A DNA stretch of 64,000 bases. Source: Planctomycetota bacterium. GTDB lineage: Bacteria; Planctomycetota; Phycisphaerae; UBA1845. The notes under the pieces were generated by a model. That model worked only from the letters and a program-made list of their open reading frames with translations. It made no database searches and had not been told where the DNA came from. Location: positions 39,972-103,971 of the forward strand of contig JAJRPG010000018.1 in NCBI GenBank assembly GCA_024280855.1, in the 5' to 3' direction. The position numbers were made by a program, and so were the translations under genes. Numbering within the stretch: position 1 is the stretch's first letter; every line of letters starts with the position of its first letter. This document shows positions 28,003 to 38,186 of the stretch, piece after piece.

Positions 28003-29325
28003 ATGATGATCGCTTATTCAAAACATAGACCTACATCGGCTTGCTGCATCCTGCTTCCATGCGCATGGTTGCTCATGGTGCCCAGTGCATCCCAGGCCCA
28101 AGCGCCTTCAAAATCTGCCGTAGCAGATAGCCAACACATGGCGAAAATTCTTCCATCAGTCGTTCGTATTACCACGCGAGATCAGTCTTTAGCCGTGTTG
28201 AATGAAAGCCTTGGCCTTATTGTTTCCAGGGATGGATTGATTATTACCAATTCTCTCGCTGTAAAAGATGCCTATATTGCCACCGCATCTTCGTCAGATG
28301 GCTCCACTTATTTTATCGAATCAGTGTTAGCTACGGAAATCATTCTGGATTTGGCTTTGCTACGTGTACGGGGGCAAAAAATGCCCGCTACCGAACTGTC
28401 TGCTGGTGTGATTCCGCCATCTGGTTCTACTGTATTTGCTATGAAATCCTGGTCGCAGAGAACTGCTAAACCACTGTCCGGCAAAGTTTCTGAAGTTTGG
28501 CAGACAGCCGACAACGTCGACATGGTCGATTTCAGCGTCGTAATGGGCGGCAAGGGCATGGGCGGCCCGGCAGTGGATAAGGATGGCCACCTCGTAGGTA
28601 TTTGCAATACAGTGTCGCGACCTTTTCGACGCGGCGTGGTGGGCGATACGGCTATCTGTTCCACTAAAATTATAGAAGGTTTCGTCAGGAAAAACGCATC
28701 TGCGTCCGGTACACCATTAGCTAGCGCTTACAGTGGTGCATTCGGGGCTGATGGCGCAGGAAAATTAGTAAAAATTTGGAAACAGATCGAGGATGAAAAA
28801 TATGACGATGCCCTGCGAGAATTGCGGGTTATGCCAAGCTTACTGCAGGAATCATTTGTATATCAGATCACGTTAGGATTGACACAGTTCAAGCTCAACA
28901 AGTTTGAAGCCGCTGCGAAATCTTTTTTAAGCGCTACGGCATCTAATCCCTACGATGCAAACCCCGCATATCAAGGTGGCCTTGCCCTGCGGAGAGCGAA
29001 AAAGTTTGAAGATTCCGTTCTCGCGTTTCAGGTGGCTACCCAGCGGGATCCGCAACATATCGACGCTTACATCGCCTGGGGGCGTTCCTATAACGTCATG
29101 CGGCAACCAAGCTTGGCTATAAACGTGCTATCCAAGGCGCTGGCTATTGATGGCAACAATGTTGACGCCCACTTGAACATTGGCATCTCATATTGGGGCA
29201 TGAGTGACCGTGAACAAACGGTGGATCACCTTATGCAAGCCAGCATGATTGCCCCGAAAAGCGCCGCTGGAATTCGTGCCACAGCCTTAATGGATTCGGG
29301 GCTACCAATGCCCAACGAACAGTGA
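28003..29325 (+). CDS. HtrA-like protein without catalytic residues, fused to TPR repeats
   Basis: 440 residues, exported (signal peptide to about A32). Residues 45-215 align by eye with the S1C (HtrA/DegP) protease fold: PSVVRITT, then GLIVSRDGLIITNSLAV where the catalytic His is expected (L85 instead), DLALLRV with the Asp kept (D116), and GGKGMGGPAV where GNSGGP is expected (M186 in place of Ser). Two of three catalytic residues are gone, so it should not cleave peptides. No PDZ domain follows; instead residues 255-435 form TPR-type helical repeats. Probably a periplasmic binding or scaffold protein. GAGGAG stands 4-7 bases before tandem ATG codons. Confidence 0.82.
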   Translation: MMIAYSKHRPTSACCILLPCAWLLMVPSASQAQAPSKSAVADSQHMAKILPSVVRITTRDQSLAVLNESLGLIVSRDGLIITNSLAVKDAYIATASSSDGSTYFIESVLATEIILDLALLRVRGQKMPATELSAGVIPPSGSTVFAMKSWSQRTAKPLSGKVSEVWQTADNVDMVDFSVVMGGKGMGGPAVDKDGHLVGICNTVSRPFRRGVVGDTAICSTKIIEGFVRKNASASGTPLASAYSGAFGADGAGKLVKIWKQIEDEKYDDALRELRVMPSLLQESFVYQITLGLTQFKLNKFEAAAKSFLSATASNPYDANPAYQGGLALRRAKKFEDSVLAFQVATQRDPQHIDAYIAWGRSYNVMRQPSLAINVLSKALAIDGNNVDAHLNIGISYWGMSDREQTVDHLMQASMIAPKSAAGIRATALMDSGLPMPNEQ

Positions 29326-29412
29326 TAGTAAATACGCCCCTCAGTTCATGCCTTAAACCATTCAACCTTGCACGGCGACGAATAGGCTGCGGCGCGAGAA
29401 CAGATGTGGTTG

Positions 29413-29460
29413 CTTTCGGGTTGTAATCCAATTAAGAGACTTGGACTACAACCCGAAAAG
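29413..29460. terminator. Strong hairpin between convergent genes
   Basis: Arms 29414-29431 and 29441-29458 pair over 17 of 18 positions around a 9-base loop. The hairpin sits between the stops of the HtrA-like gene (plus) and sppA (minus) and would serve both as a factor-independent stop or as a 3'-end stabiliser. T tracts are weak on both sides. Confidence 0.7.
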
Positions 29461-29474
29461 TTCCCTCCCACGCC

Positions 29475-31337
29475 TTACCGAAACATTATATCTTCAGGCA
29501 TCATCATAATTACCCGTTCCTGGTGTATTAGCTCAATACGTTTGAGCGCCTGCAAAAGCGATTGGACTCGTGAAGGATCAATCGTCGCGAGCATCGGTAG
29601 CGCCGTCTTAAACATTGGCCAGGATGAAAATGATGTCTTTCCCTGTAGCGTACTGACAAACTCCGAGCCTTTATTCTTACCCATAAAGGCATCAAACAGC
29701 CCAGGTGGCTCCGGGATTACGCGGATGTCATAATCACCCAGTTTAGCTTGGTCCGCTGCGTATTTAATGGCATCATTTAAGCCGCCAATTTTATCTATGA
29801 GGCCAAGCTCAAGCGCCTGAGCGCCTGTAAACACGCGTCCCTCCGCTAGCTCTTCAATCGGCTTGGTCAAGCGGTCGCCTCGTGCTGCGACGACGTGCCC
29901 CTTGAAAATGTCGTATACCGTCGTCATGTAATGGCGTATTTTAGCCCGTTCCTTGTCGCTAAACTTCGTCGCAGAACTCAACATCCCTGCCATCTCGCCG
30001 CGCTTTCGGCTATGCCAATGAATGCCGATTGATTCCCAGGCGTTCGTCGTCACTAACTTGCCGCTGATGACACCGATCGAAGCCGTGATCGTATTGCGGT
30101 CAGCAAAAATGGTATCGCTGGCACAGGTGACGTAATATCCACCGCTGGCTGCGACGTTACCCATCGATATGATGAGCGGCTTTTTCTCGGCGACACGTTT
30201 CGTAGCGTCCAAAATGATTTCTGAAGCCAAAGCGGAACCGCCGGGGGAATCTACCCGCAGAACTACAGCTTTGACAGAATCTTCTGATGCGGCCGTGTCC
30301 AACGCTTTGCGAATCGACGTACTGAACGCCCCACTCGACTGCCCAAATGGTGATGACTCAGCCTCGCCAGTTGATATGGCCCCTTCGACGTATACGATGG
30401 CGACGCTCGGGTCAGTGTAAACCTTGGGCGTTGGGTTCATCATGTTCATCATGAACTCAAACATCGCAAAGAAATTGTCGTCCGGCATCGCGAGGTCATC
30501 ATCCTGGCCATAATCCATCGCTACATCCACACCCGCGCCGTAACGAGTTTTCAAATCCGCTATAAAATCCTGCCGGTGCTGAATTTTATCGATCATCCCA
30601 GCTTTCAGGGCTTCCTCTGCAGAATAAGGCCCGTTATCAATAAGCTCACGAACATGATCCTTTTTCATGTTCCGCCCGGATGCAATGAGACCCACCAGTC
30701 CGTCGTACATTCCGTCGAATAGCCAGGAATACATTTCTTCCGCTGGTTTTGAAGGCTCTGAACGATACAGAAATTCGCCAGCAGACTTGAAATCGCCGCA
30801 ATGCTCGATGACAGGAATGATACCCATCTTGTCCAACGCCCCACGAATATAGGGAGACTCGCTGTACAAGCCCGTGAGCCAAATATCGCCAGTCGGAACC
30901 AGAATCACGTTCGACGCAGCCGTTGACAAAGCATAAGTCCAATTGGTCATAGTATCCGAATGGACATAAACATCTTTTTCTACCGCGCGAAAGCTAAGCA
31001 ACGCCGCATGCAATTCCTCCACCTGCGCAGCTCCAAGACTTGATGAGCCTATGTCAAGAACCACCGCTCGCACTTCTGAATCCTGACGCGCTTTCTTAAA
31101 GCGTGACAATAACGATTTCATGGACGTAGGTGCCGAGCCGCCAAATAGCGGGGGCATCGGTGAAGGCGATTCAACGATTTGGTCAGAAATTTGAAAGTAC
31201 GCAATTTTATGTACCGGCGCAGGCGGGGTTCGTTTTGTTAAACGCTTGAGCGCGTCAAATTGACCAAGGGCTGGCCCTGGCACGACAAAGCCAATGGCTA
31301 ATAAAATCACTATACTAGAATGTCTCGCTCGCATCAT
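29475..31337 (-). CDS. sppA: Signal peptide peptidase SppA, long (67K) type
   Basis: 620 residues with a signal peptide or anchor (SSIVILLAIGFVVPGPALG). It is the two-domain SppA form: the N-terminal repeat supplies the catalytic Lys (K184 in HCGDFKSAGEF) and the C-terminal repeat the nucleophile Ser (S398 in NVAASGGYY), preceded by RVDSPGGSALASE. The enzyme degrades leftover signal peptides at the membrane. Length and residue spacing match the E. coli-type enzyme rather than the short archaeal/Bacillus form. Tandem ATG start at 31337/31334. Convergent with the HtrA-like gene. Confidence 0.93.
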   Translation of the reverse strand: MMRARHSSIVILLAIGFVVPGPALGQFDALKRLTKRTPPAPVHKIAYFQISDQIVESPSPMPPLFGGSAPTSMKSLLSRFKKARQDSEVRAVVLDIGSSSLGAAQVEELHAALLSFRAVEKDVYVHSDTMTNWTYALSTAASNVILVPTGDIWLTGLYSESPYIRGALDKMGIIPVIEHCGDFKSAGEFLYRSEPSKPAEEMYSWLFDGMYDGLVGLIASGRNMKKDHVRELIDNGPYSAEEALKAGMIDKIQHRQDFIADLKTRYGAGVDVAMDYGQDDDLAMPDDNFFAMFEFMMNMMNPTPKVYTDPSVAIVYVEGAISTGEAESSPFGQSSGAFSTSIRKALDTAASEDSVKAVVLRVDSPGGSALASEIILDATKRVAEKKPLIISMGNVAASGGYYVTCASDTIFADRNTITASIGVISGKLVTTNAWESIGIHWHSRKRGEMAGMLSSATKFSDKERAKIRHYMTTVYDIFKGHVVAARGDRLTKPIEELAEGRVFTGAQALELGLIDKIGGLNDAIKYAADQAKLGDYDIRVIPEPPGLFDAFMGKNKGSEFVSTLQGKTSFSSWPMFKTALPMLATIDPSRVQSLLQALKRIELIHQERVIMMMPEDIMFR

Positions 31338-31501
31338 AACTAAATCTCCTCCAGCAGATTCGCTTAACTTCCGGGTGCATCAACGCACCTCTCTTTTCCG
31401 TATATTCTATTGAACGACGCAAATATCTCTATCATAAGCGTACAGCTTACATCGTCGAAGGGAAGTAATACGAAGTAATACGATGTACGATGCACAAGAA
31501 C

Positions 31502-32344
31502 TTACACGTCGGCGTGTTTTGTCGATATTGGCCAACTGAAACTTCGAGCCATCATGACGCTTAACGCTATAAAAATAGCGATTAAACCCAGCCATTGCAG
31601 CCAAAGAATGGGCGATCGGTAATCTTCACCGCCGATTCGCATGGACATCAATCCCCCTACCAACAACCCGAATGCGACCAAATCATACAAAAAACCTTGG
31701 CGGCGACGTCGAAACAGCGACCATAAAACAACCAGCAGGATAATTTCCCGAATCAGCGGAAACACTGCAACGCCATATGCGGCCGCGGCGGGGAGCGTAG
31801 CCAAGCCTGACCAATTGAACTTTAAGCCTTCATCCGTCGCTTCAATCGCTTTTTTCCCCCCGGGCCCCATGAGTTCACCGGCTTCAGTTTTGACCCAAAC
31901 ATGGGCAAAATCCGTGACTATTTGAGCGTCATAACCCAGATGCTTCAGAAGTGATGCCGCCACCACCGCCCTGCCATCACAATCCTCACGTCCCATGTCC
32001 ATGACCTCCGTCACGGTAGGCATAAAATCCGCAGTCCCCCAGGTGTTCCAATCCCAGTCATAAGGCACTTTTTCAAGAACCAGCGATTCCACCACCTGAA
32101 GTTTTCGCTCGTCCGTTGTCACTCCGGCAAGCCTTTGTTCAAGCGTTGTTATCAATGGCGACAAAGACGGAGCATCTGGCTCGATAAGGCTGTTCGGATT
32201 TCGCCAATGCTGGACATGACGATAAAACGTAGACGGTGATGGAAAACACACCACGAAAGTAGCTAGACCAAATATCATCCATTTGATGGGAAGACGCATT
32301 GGCCAGGCTAGGCGATTGAGACTGAATGAATTATCGCCAGTCAT
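31502..32344 (-). CDS. Membrane protein with transglutaminase-like domain
   Basis: 280 residues. One N-terminal helix (about 20-34), then a transglutaminase/papain-like domain with a probable catalytic Cys122 in GREDCDGRAVVAASLLKHLGY and His148 in DFAHVWVKTE, followed by about three membrane helices (about 184-208, 217-235, 244-268). The Cys-His spacing is typical of bacterial transglutaminase-like cysteine proteins; the third acidic residue is not certain. The catalytic domain should be outside the cytoplasm. Function unknown. It is encoded upstream of sppA on the same strand, separated by about 165 bases. Confidence 0.78.
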   Translation of the reverse strand: MTGDNSFSLNRLAWPMRLPIKWMIFGLATFVVCFPSPSTFYRHVQHWRNPNSLIEPDAPSLSPLITTLEQRLAGVTTDERKLQVVESLVLEKVPYDWDWNTWGTADFMPTVTEVMDMGREDCDGRAVVAASLLKHLGYDAQIVTDFAHVWVKTEAGELMGPGGKKAIEATDEGLKFNWSGLATLPAAAAYGVAVFPLIREIILLVVLWSLFRRRRQGFLYDLVAFGLLVGGLMSMRIGGEDYRSPILWLQWLGLIAIFIALSVMMARSFSWPISTKHADV

Positions 32345-32537
32345 AAATCATCTTCCATAGCCATCCTGCAACTTAATAATCACTACATAGACGGCGGCCT
32401 ATTCCAATGCTATCGGCCGGATAAGGGGCTAGCCGCTATATTGGAATACCCCGCAAGATATGGGCACGTCTTGACTGTCAGCCCGTCGATCGGTAGCTTG
32501 CCCGTGTTGGTGGTCGGGAAAAGAAAATTTAAACAGA

Positions 32538-32624
32538 GGATGAGTGGCCGAGCGGCTGAAGGCGACGGTCTTGAAAACCGTTAGGCGGGTAACCGTCTCG
32601 GGGGTTCGAATCCCTCCTCATCCG
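32538..32624 (+). tRNA. tRNA-Ser (anticodon UGA)
   Basis: 87 bases with all arms: acceptor GGATGAG/CTCATCC, discriminator G, D arm with TGGCCGAGCGGCTGAA, anticodon stem ACGGT/ACCGT with loop CTTGAAA (anticodon TGA at 32572-32574), a long class-II variable arm and T arm GGGGGTTCGAATCCC. The CCA end is not encoded. It reads UCA and related serine codons. A single gene between the transglutaminase-like gene and the convergent response regulator. Confidence 0.97.
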
Positions 32625-32661
32625 GTTGGCCGGGGCAGGCAACTAGGCCTCGCCCGGAGCG

Positions 32662-33315
32662 TCATAGCTCAGCTAGTCCTTCGCGGATGGCGAACCTAGC
32701 CAACCCCACCCGGTCGTGGATGTCCAGCTTTTCCATGAGGTTGGACGTGTGCTTGTCCACGGTTTTGACGCTGACCCCCATTAGTTTCGCAATTTCTTTC
32801 TTAGCTAATCCTCGCGCCACATATTTGATGACTTCCGTCTCGCGCGGTGTCAAAGTAGACCCTCGAGACTTCGCGCCGTCGGCTAATCGCGTGCCGCCGC
32901 TGTCCACAACCAACCGAGATTGTACATCTGCTGAAAAATGAGACCGGCCCTCAGAAACATCTCGGATAGCGGAAATTACGTCATCCGTTCCTTCGCGCTT
33001 GCATACATATCCCATCGCTCCGACTTGCAACGCTTGCTCAATATATTGGTCGTGAATATGGGCGCTGACAAAAATGATGCGAATCTCAGGAAGGATAGCC
33101 TGCATGCGCTTAGCCGCGTCAAAACAAATTAGACCTGGCATGTCAATATCCAGCAGGACGATGTGCGGTTGTGACTGAACGATAACATCTAGCGCCTCAT
33201 CAGCAGACCCTGCCGTGGCTACGATTTCCAGCCCCGGTTCCTGCACTAGTCGATGACCTAGCGCGTCTCGAACCAATGCGTGATCATCCACAAGGAGAAT
33301 GCGTACGGATTGCAA
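32662..33315 (-). CDS. Response regulator, NarL/LuxR family
   Basis: 217 residues. Receiver domain with D10/D11, phosphoacceptor D56 in LLDIDMPG and a lysine in GYVCKREG; C-terminal LuxR-type helix-turn-helix (about 150-215) with LTPRETEVIKYVARGLAKKEIAKLMGVSVKTVDKHTSNLMEKL. It starts with TTG after an AAGGA-like site. The hybrid PAS kinase gene ends 44 bases upstream on the same strand, so the two form a phosphorelay pair. Confidence 0.95.
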   Translation of the reverse strand: MQSVRILLVDDHALVRDALGHRLVQEPGLEIVATAGSADEALDVIVQSQPHIVLLDIDMPGLICFDAAKRMQAILPEIRIIFVSAHIHDQYIEQALQVGAMGYVCKREGTDDVISAIRDVSEGRSHFSADVQSRLVVDSGGTRLADGAKSRGSTLTPRETEVIKYVARGLAKKEIAKLMGVSVKTVDKHTSNLMEKLDIHDRVGLARFAIREGLAEL

Positions 33316-33359
33316 TAAAGTCTTGTCCTTCCCTCAGAGCAAAAACAAAAAAACAGGCG

Positions 33360-35411
33360 TTAGTGCAGCTTCTTGTGTATAAGCGCGGTCAACTGATCAA
33401 CGCGAAACGGCTTGCACAGCAACTCTACAGTTGAACCGCTAATAGCTTTAGCGTCAAAAGCTGCATTACCTGTCATCATAATCACCCCAAGAGAAGGCCG
33501 ATGCTTTCTAAACTCTTCTAAACAAGACAAGCCGCTACGTTTGGGCAATTCATAATCTAAAACGACGAGATCAATTTCATCTTTCTTATCGAGGAATGCC
33601 CGTACTGCTTCTGCCCCATTTGTTGCCTGGATGACATGATATCCCTTGTTTATCATCGCAGTAGTTAGGATCGCCCGCACCTGTTGGCTATCTTCAACGA
33701 TTAAAATTGTCTCGCCGCAGCCATCGCAAGGCATCGCAAATTGTTGGGGCTCCTGGGCATTCGACGAAGGAATACACGAAGGGAACAATAGTCGAACCGT
33801 TGTTCCAATCGTTTCCTTTGATTCAATTTCAATTAATCCCTTATGCTCGTTGACGATGCCATAGACGACTGACATACCCAAACCGGTCCCTTGTCCGCGC
33901 GGCTTTGTCGTAAAGAAAGGCTCAAAGACTCTTTGGCGTACTTCTTCTGACATGCCCATGCCACTATCTACGAATTCGATGAAGACATTGTTAGATTTTT
34001 CAAGAGCCGAAGCAGTGCGGTGTCCTTCGGGCGCGCCAATGAATCGTCCACAAGAGATAGACAGTGTCCCCCCTTCCGGCATCGCATCGCGGGCGTTGAT
34101 AGCCAAGTTCATAAACACCTGCTGAATTTGGGAAGCATCCGCTTGAACCCAACAACTGTTGTCCTCGGGAATATTTATATTTATTTCAATTGATGCGGAT
34201 AGCGCAGGCTTAACGATTTTGATGGTGTCTCGAAGAATGTTGGAGATGGCAGACGGCTTCTTCAAGGCTGGCGATTTTCGACTAAATGTAAGTAGTGATT
34301 CAGTAAGCGATGTCGCTTGCGACGCCGCTTTATCGATACCATCCAGAGAGGTATCCAATTCAGTTCCCTGCTTGATGGCTGTTTTCAATAACGAAGTATA
34401 ACCATATATCGCCGTAAGCAGATTGTTGAAATCATGGGCAATCCCTCCGGCTAATGCGCCAATCGCCTCCATTTTCTGTGATTGGCGTAACTGATTTTCC
34501 AGCTCGCATCGCTGCTTTTCGGAATCCTTGCGGTCAGAAATGTCTCTAATAATACCGGCAAATAAAGGCTCCTCACCGCCATGCGTATCCACACGAGATA
34601 CGGAAACCTCGCAGGGGAATTCCGTCCCGTCTTTACGCAGGGCACGCAACTCGCGCATAACGCCTAGAATCCAAGTATCGCCAGTCTTGCGATATGACTC
34701 CAAATATCCGTCATGCTCAGATTGATATGGATCAGGCATTAACATGGATATGTTTTTTCCTATGACCTCTTCCACGCGCCATCCAAAAACACGAATCAAT
34801 GAATCACTAGCAGACAGGATGGCGCCTCGAGAATCTATCGCAACCATCGGGTCAAGTGAAGCTGCTAAAATGGCCCGTTGGCGGGCCTCGCTTTCACGCA
34901 AAGCGATGCCACCATACTTAAAAGCCGAAACATCTTGCACTATCTTACTAATGCCGCACACATCACCCGCAGCATTTTTAATGGGTATATAGCTGACTAA
35001 GTAATCGCTGGGTTTATTAGAAACGTTTTGCGTATGGCCAGTTACTTCAATGTTGAGCATCGGTTTGCCAGAACGAATTATTTCATGGCACATTGGCTCA
35101 AAAATATCGGCAATACCCGGAATCACGTCACGAACGGTTCGACCAATATGGTCTTCCTTGGGGACGCCATTTATTTTTGCCAGCAATTCATTGACCCGTA
35201 CATACCGTAAGTCAATATCAATTAGCCCAATCCCAATAGGGGCGGTGTCATAAAGGTGCATCAGCTCAGAATAGCCCGCCAATATGTCAGATGATTTCGT
35301 ATGTAAATTATTCTCAGTTAGCGCGCGAAGTGTACCCTCCAACTCATTGATGCGAGCTTGTAAGGCAGGTACATCGCCAGCAGATGTCTTACTGGTAGGT
35401 GTTTCTGTCAT
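33360..35411 (-). CDS. Soluble PAS-PAS hybrid histidine kinase
   Basis: 683 residues without membrane helices. A short coiled coil (20-40), PAS 1 (about 45-170), PAS 2 with PAC (about 180-300, ending [17 protein letters not shown]), HisKA with the phosphoacceptor in [14 protein letters not shown] (the Asp-Phe-Asn-Asn class), HATPase_c ([32 protein letters not shown]) and a C-terminal receiver ([29 protein letters not shown]). It should sense a cytoplasmic signal through PAS and pass phosphate to the NarL-type regulator immediately downstream; the own receiver probably modulates this. Confidence 0.94.
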   Translation of the reverse strand: MTETPTSKTSAGDVPALQARINELEGTLRALTENNLHTKSSDILAGYSELMHLYDTAPIGIGLIDIDLRYVRVNELLAKINGVPKEDHIGRTVRDVIPGIADIFEPMCHEIIRSGKPMLNIEVTGHTQNVSNKPSDYLVSYIPIKNAAGDVCGISKIVQDVSAFKYGGIALRESEARQRAILAASLDPMVAIDSRGAILSASDSLIRVFGWRVEEVIGKNISMLMPDPYQSEHDGYLESYRKTGDTWILGVMRELRALRKDGTEFPCEVSVSRVDTHGGEEPLFAGIIRDISDRKDSEKQRCELENQLRQSQKMEAIGALAGGIAHDFNNLLTAIYGYTSLLKTAIKQGTELDTSLDGIDKAASQATSLTESLLTFSRKSPALKKPSAISNILRDTIKIVKPALSASIEININIPEDNSCWVQADASQIQQVFMNLAINARDAMPEGGTLSISCGRFIGAPEGHRTASALEKSNNVFIEFVDSGMGMSEEVRQRVFEPFFTTKPRGQGTGLGMSVVYGIVNEHKGLIEIESKETIGTTVRLLFPSCIPSSNAQEPQQFAMPCDGCGETILIVEDSQQVRAILTTAMINKGYHVIQATNGAEAVRAFLDKKDEIDLVVLDYELPKRSGLSCLEEFRKHRPSLGVIMMTGNAAFDAKAISGSTVELLCKPFRVDQLTALIHKKLH

Positions 35412-35811
35412 ATCACTGTCGCCCTAATTTGCATCTCGGCTTAAGCTCAAAGCTTAGCGTCCGGACACAACTCGCCAACTGCGACTATTTTCTGCTACAA
35501 AACGAACCGTTCGAAACCTTGAAAATGTGCAACAGCCCTAATGGTTAACCATGATTACGAAAATCATTAGAATCTACAAACCTATTAAGTGACATATAGC
35601 GGACAGTCGGCGTTCTGTCACCATTTAGAATTAACATTGCAAGATAATTCGCAGAAACTCACAGATGGAGACATTGCGATGACATTATAAATTCGGCGTA
35701 CCCACGCGCCGCATCGCCCAAAACGGAGAATGAAGGCGTAACCGCGCACACCAATCTGAGCAGATAGCCTGTTATTGGATGTGGCGATATCGACATAAAT
35801 TCTGTACGCAG
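35412..35811. other. Intergenic region, nothing recognised
   Basis: 400 bases between the end of the EF-G-like gene and the start of the PAS kinase gene, both minus strand. AT-rich to the left; no gene, strong hairpin or RNA recognised. It must hold the promoter of the kinase/regulator pair. Confidence 0.4.
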
Positions 35812-37842
35812 CTATCCCGCAGCGGCCTCTTCCAATTCCTTTTTGTGCTTGTCCACAATTTGCTGCTGCACGTTTGATGGCACGGTTTCGTAATGCGAGA
35901 AGTCCATGTCATAGCTGCCCTGACCACCAGTTATGCTCGAAAGACGCGAATTATAGTCTGATACTTCAGACAGAGGAATTTGCGCCTTAATACAAGCCAT
36001 GTTGCCCGGTAAAACATCCTGCCCCTGAGGTCGGCCTCGTCTGGAGGCTAGGTCGCCCTGAATATCGCCCACATTTTCGGCCGGCGCGATAATTTCTATA
36101 TGAACGATCGGTTCCAGCAAGACAGGCTTAGCCTTGAGAAAGCCCTCTCGGAATGCGTTCCTCCCTGCCGTTTGAAAAGCAATGTCTTTACTGTCTACGG
36201 GGTGCGTTTTACCATCGATGAGTTCAACTTTTACATCCACCACCGGATAACCGGCCAAGACTCCCTCAGCCATGACTGATCGAATGCCCTTGTCCACACT
36301 AGGTCGATAAGACTGATCAATTGCCCCGCCGAATATTTTGTCGACAAATTCGTAACCTTCACCACGCTCAGCTGCCAGGACGTTAATAATCACGCGACCA
36401 AACTGCCCCGAACCACCACTCTGCTTCTTGTGCGTATATTCAATGTTAGTCGCGTTACCGGTAATGGTTTCTCGATAAGCCACGCGCGGCGGTTTGGTGT
36501 TTACCTGCAATTTGTTTAGCTTATCCATACGCGTCAGATATGTGCGCAACTGCGCATCGCCCATGCCATGAATAACTGTCTCACCGCCAGCCCCTCGGTC
36601 CATCGTGAAACAAGGGTCTTCATCAGCAAAACGTTTTAACGCCGCCCCAATTTTGTCTTCATCGCCGCGAGATTTGGATTCCACGGCTAATGAATACATA
36701 GGCTTTGGTAAAACAGGCATAGCGATTTTTCCGCCTTCATCGGCGTAAATGACATCACCCACATGAAAATCCAGCTTAGCCAAGGCGACAATATTGCCCG
36801 CAGTAGCCGCTTCGATTTCTTTATGCTCCGAGCCTTGCAAGCTGACAATATGTCCCGGACGCATTCCCTTAGGATGGGCGGCGGTCTTAACCGACATATC
36901 TGGCGTCAGCTTTCCAGAATGTACGCGCACTGAAAGATATTTTATGTGGCTCTTGTAGTCCGTGCTAACTTTGAAAACCTGCCCTACGAACGGCGCAGCT
37001 TCGTGCGAATGCAATTCTTCCTCTTTTTCGTCATTCACCAATGAACGTTTTTTACCATTAACTGGGCTAGGACATAGACGCACGATGGTATTCAAAAATT
37101 CTGTGACGCCGACATCGGCGCAGGCGTTGGAGAATACAATCGGAATCAATAATCCCGACGCAACCGCTTGCGGCGCAAGGTTAAACGCTTCAGCTTCGTC
37201 AAGCTCGCCGCCAAGATATTTCTCCATCAAGTCATCATCAGCGCCTACGACAGCTTCAATTATCTCGGTATGCGTATCCGCGACGCTACTAAAATCTGAC
37301 TCACCAACACCATCCAAAAGGCAACCCTCGACAGCGCTGCCACCGCCCGTTGGCAAATTCACGGGGATACATTCAGAGCCGAAGGTTTCTTTTAATTGCG
37401 ACAATATCCCAGGCAGGTCCACATCGGGCGCGTCAATATGATTGATAACGAACATGATGCCAAGGCCATAGCGTTTGGCCCGATTGAAAGCTTTGCGCGT
37501 ATTAACCTGAATTCCCGAAGCGGCGGAAATAACAATGGCCGCGCATTCAACACTGGCCAATGCAGCGATGGAGTAGCCGCAAAATGCATCGACGCCTGGC
37601 GTGTCGATAATGTTTAAGTGGCAGTCGCCATGTTCGATATGAAAGATCGACGAATCTAGCGAACACTTCCGTTCGTGTTCATCGTCTAAGAAATCCGATT
37701 GCGTCGTGCCGTCGTTCACACTTCCTAATCTTTTGGTGGCCCCAGCTTTAAACAGCATCGCCTCGATTAACGAAGTCTTGCCGCCGCCAGTGTGGCCAGT
37801 GAGTACAATATTACGAAATTTGTCCGGTTGAATTACAGCCAT
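35812..37842 (-). CDS. EF-G-like translational GTPase with altered G motifs
   Basis: 676 residues with the EF-G domain order: GTPase, beta-barrel II, III, IV (VDVKVELIDGKTHPVDSKDIAFQTAGR) and V. It belongs to the EF-G-like (EF-G2/FusA2) side of the family rather than canonical EF-G: P-loop GHTGGGKT (not GHVDAGKT), switch-II DTPGVDAF in which the catalytic His of DTPGH is V84, and G4 NHID (134-137) in place of NKxD. These changes should weaken ordinary GTP hydrolysis and guanine binding. Role unknown; a regulatory or stress ribosome factor is possible. The canonical fusA is not in the window. Confidence 0.88.
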   Translation of the reverse strand: MAVIQPDKFRNIVLTGHTGGGKTSLIEAMLFKAGATKRLGSVNDGTTQSDFLDDEHERKCSLDSSIFHIEHGDCHLNIIDTPGVDAFCGYSIAALASVECAAIVISAASGIQVNTRKAFNRAKRYGLGIMFVINHIDAPDVDLPGILSQLKETFGSECIPVNLPTGGGSAVEGCLLDGVGESDFSSVADTHTEIIEAVVGADDDLMEKYLGGELDEAEAFNLAPQAVASGLLIPIVFSNACADVGVTEFLNTIVRLCPSPVNGKKRSLVNDEKEEELHSHEAAPFVGQVFKVSTDYKSHIKYLSVRVHSGKLTPDMSVKTAAHPKGMRPGHIVSLQGSEHKEIEAATAGNIVALAKLDFHVGDVIYADEGGKIAMPVLPKPMYSLAVESKSRGDEDKIGAALKRFADEDPCFTMDRGAGGETVIHGMGDAQLRTYLTRMDKLNKLQVNTKPPRVAYRETITGNATNIEYTHKKQSGGSGQFGRVIINVLAAERGEGYEFVDKIFGGAIDQSYRPSVDKGIRSVMAEGVLAGYPVVDVKVELIDGKTHPVDSKDIAFQTAGRNAFREGFLKAKPVLLEPIVHIEIIAPAENVGDIQGDLASRRGRPQGQDVLPGNMACIKAQIPLSEVSDYNSRLSSITGGQGSYDMDFSHYETVPSNVQQQIVDKHKKELEEAAAG

Positions 37843-38186
37843 CGATTGCTCCTGTATTAGGATGACAAAAAAGCGATGTTCCGCCTTTTACATATTGGCT
37901 CCCTCATCTATGTCGAGACTTTTTATTTTAACTAAATTTTAGCGCAATTGCCAGACAAAAATAAAGTTTGGCACGAACTAGAAGAAAAAAACTTTTTAGG
38001 ATTCGCCCAAATGTGAAATTTTGTACAAAAAACTGGGAATTTTCGGCTGCGATTAGCTATCGGTGGCTAGAAAATGATAATACAGGGTTGACTGGCCAGG
38101 TACTTTAGCAACGCTATGGGTATAATAATTCTGTGGATAAATTTTCCACATGTTTTCGCCTTATACCTTCGGAAAGGGGTTTCAAA
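37843..38186. other. Divergent AT-rich intergenic region
   Basis: Between the minus-strand EF-G-like gene and a plus-strand small lipoprotein. Contains several A and T runs (for example around 37920-38035) and no recognised gene or RNA. It should hold both promoters. Confidence 0.4.
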
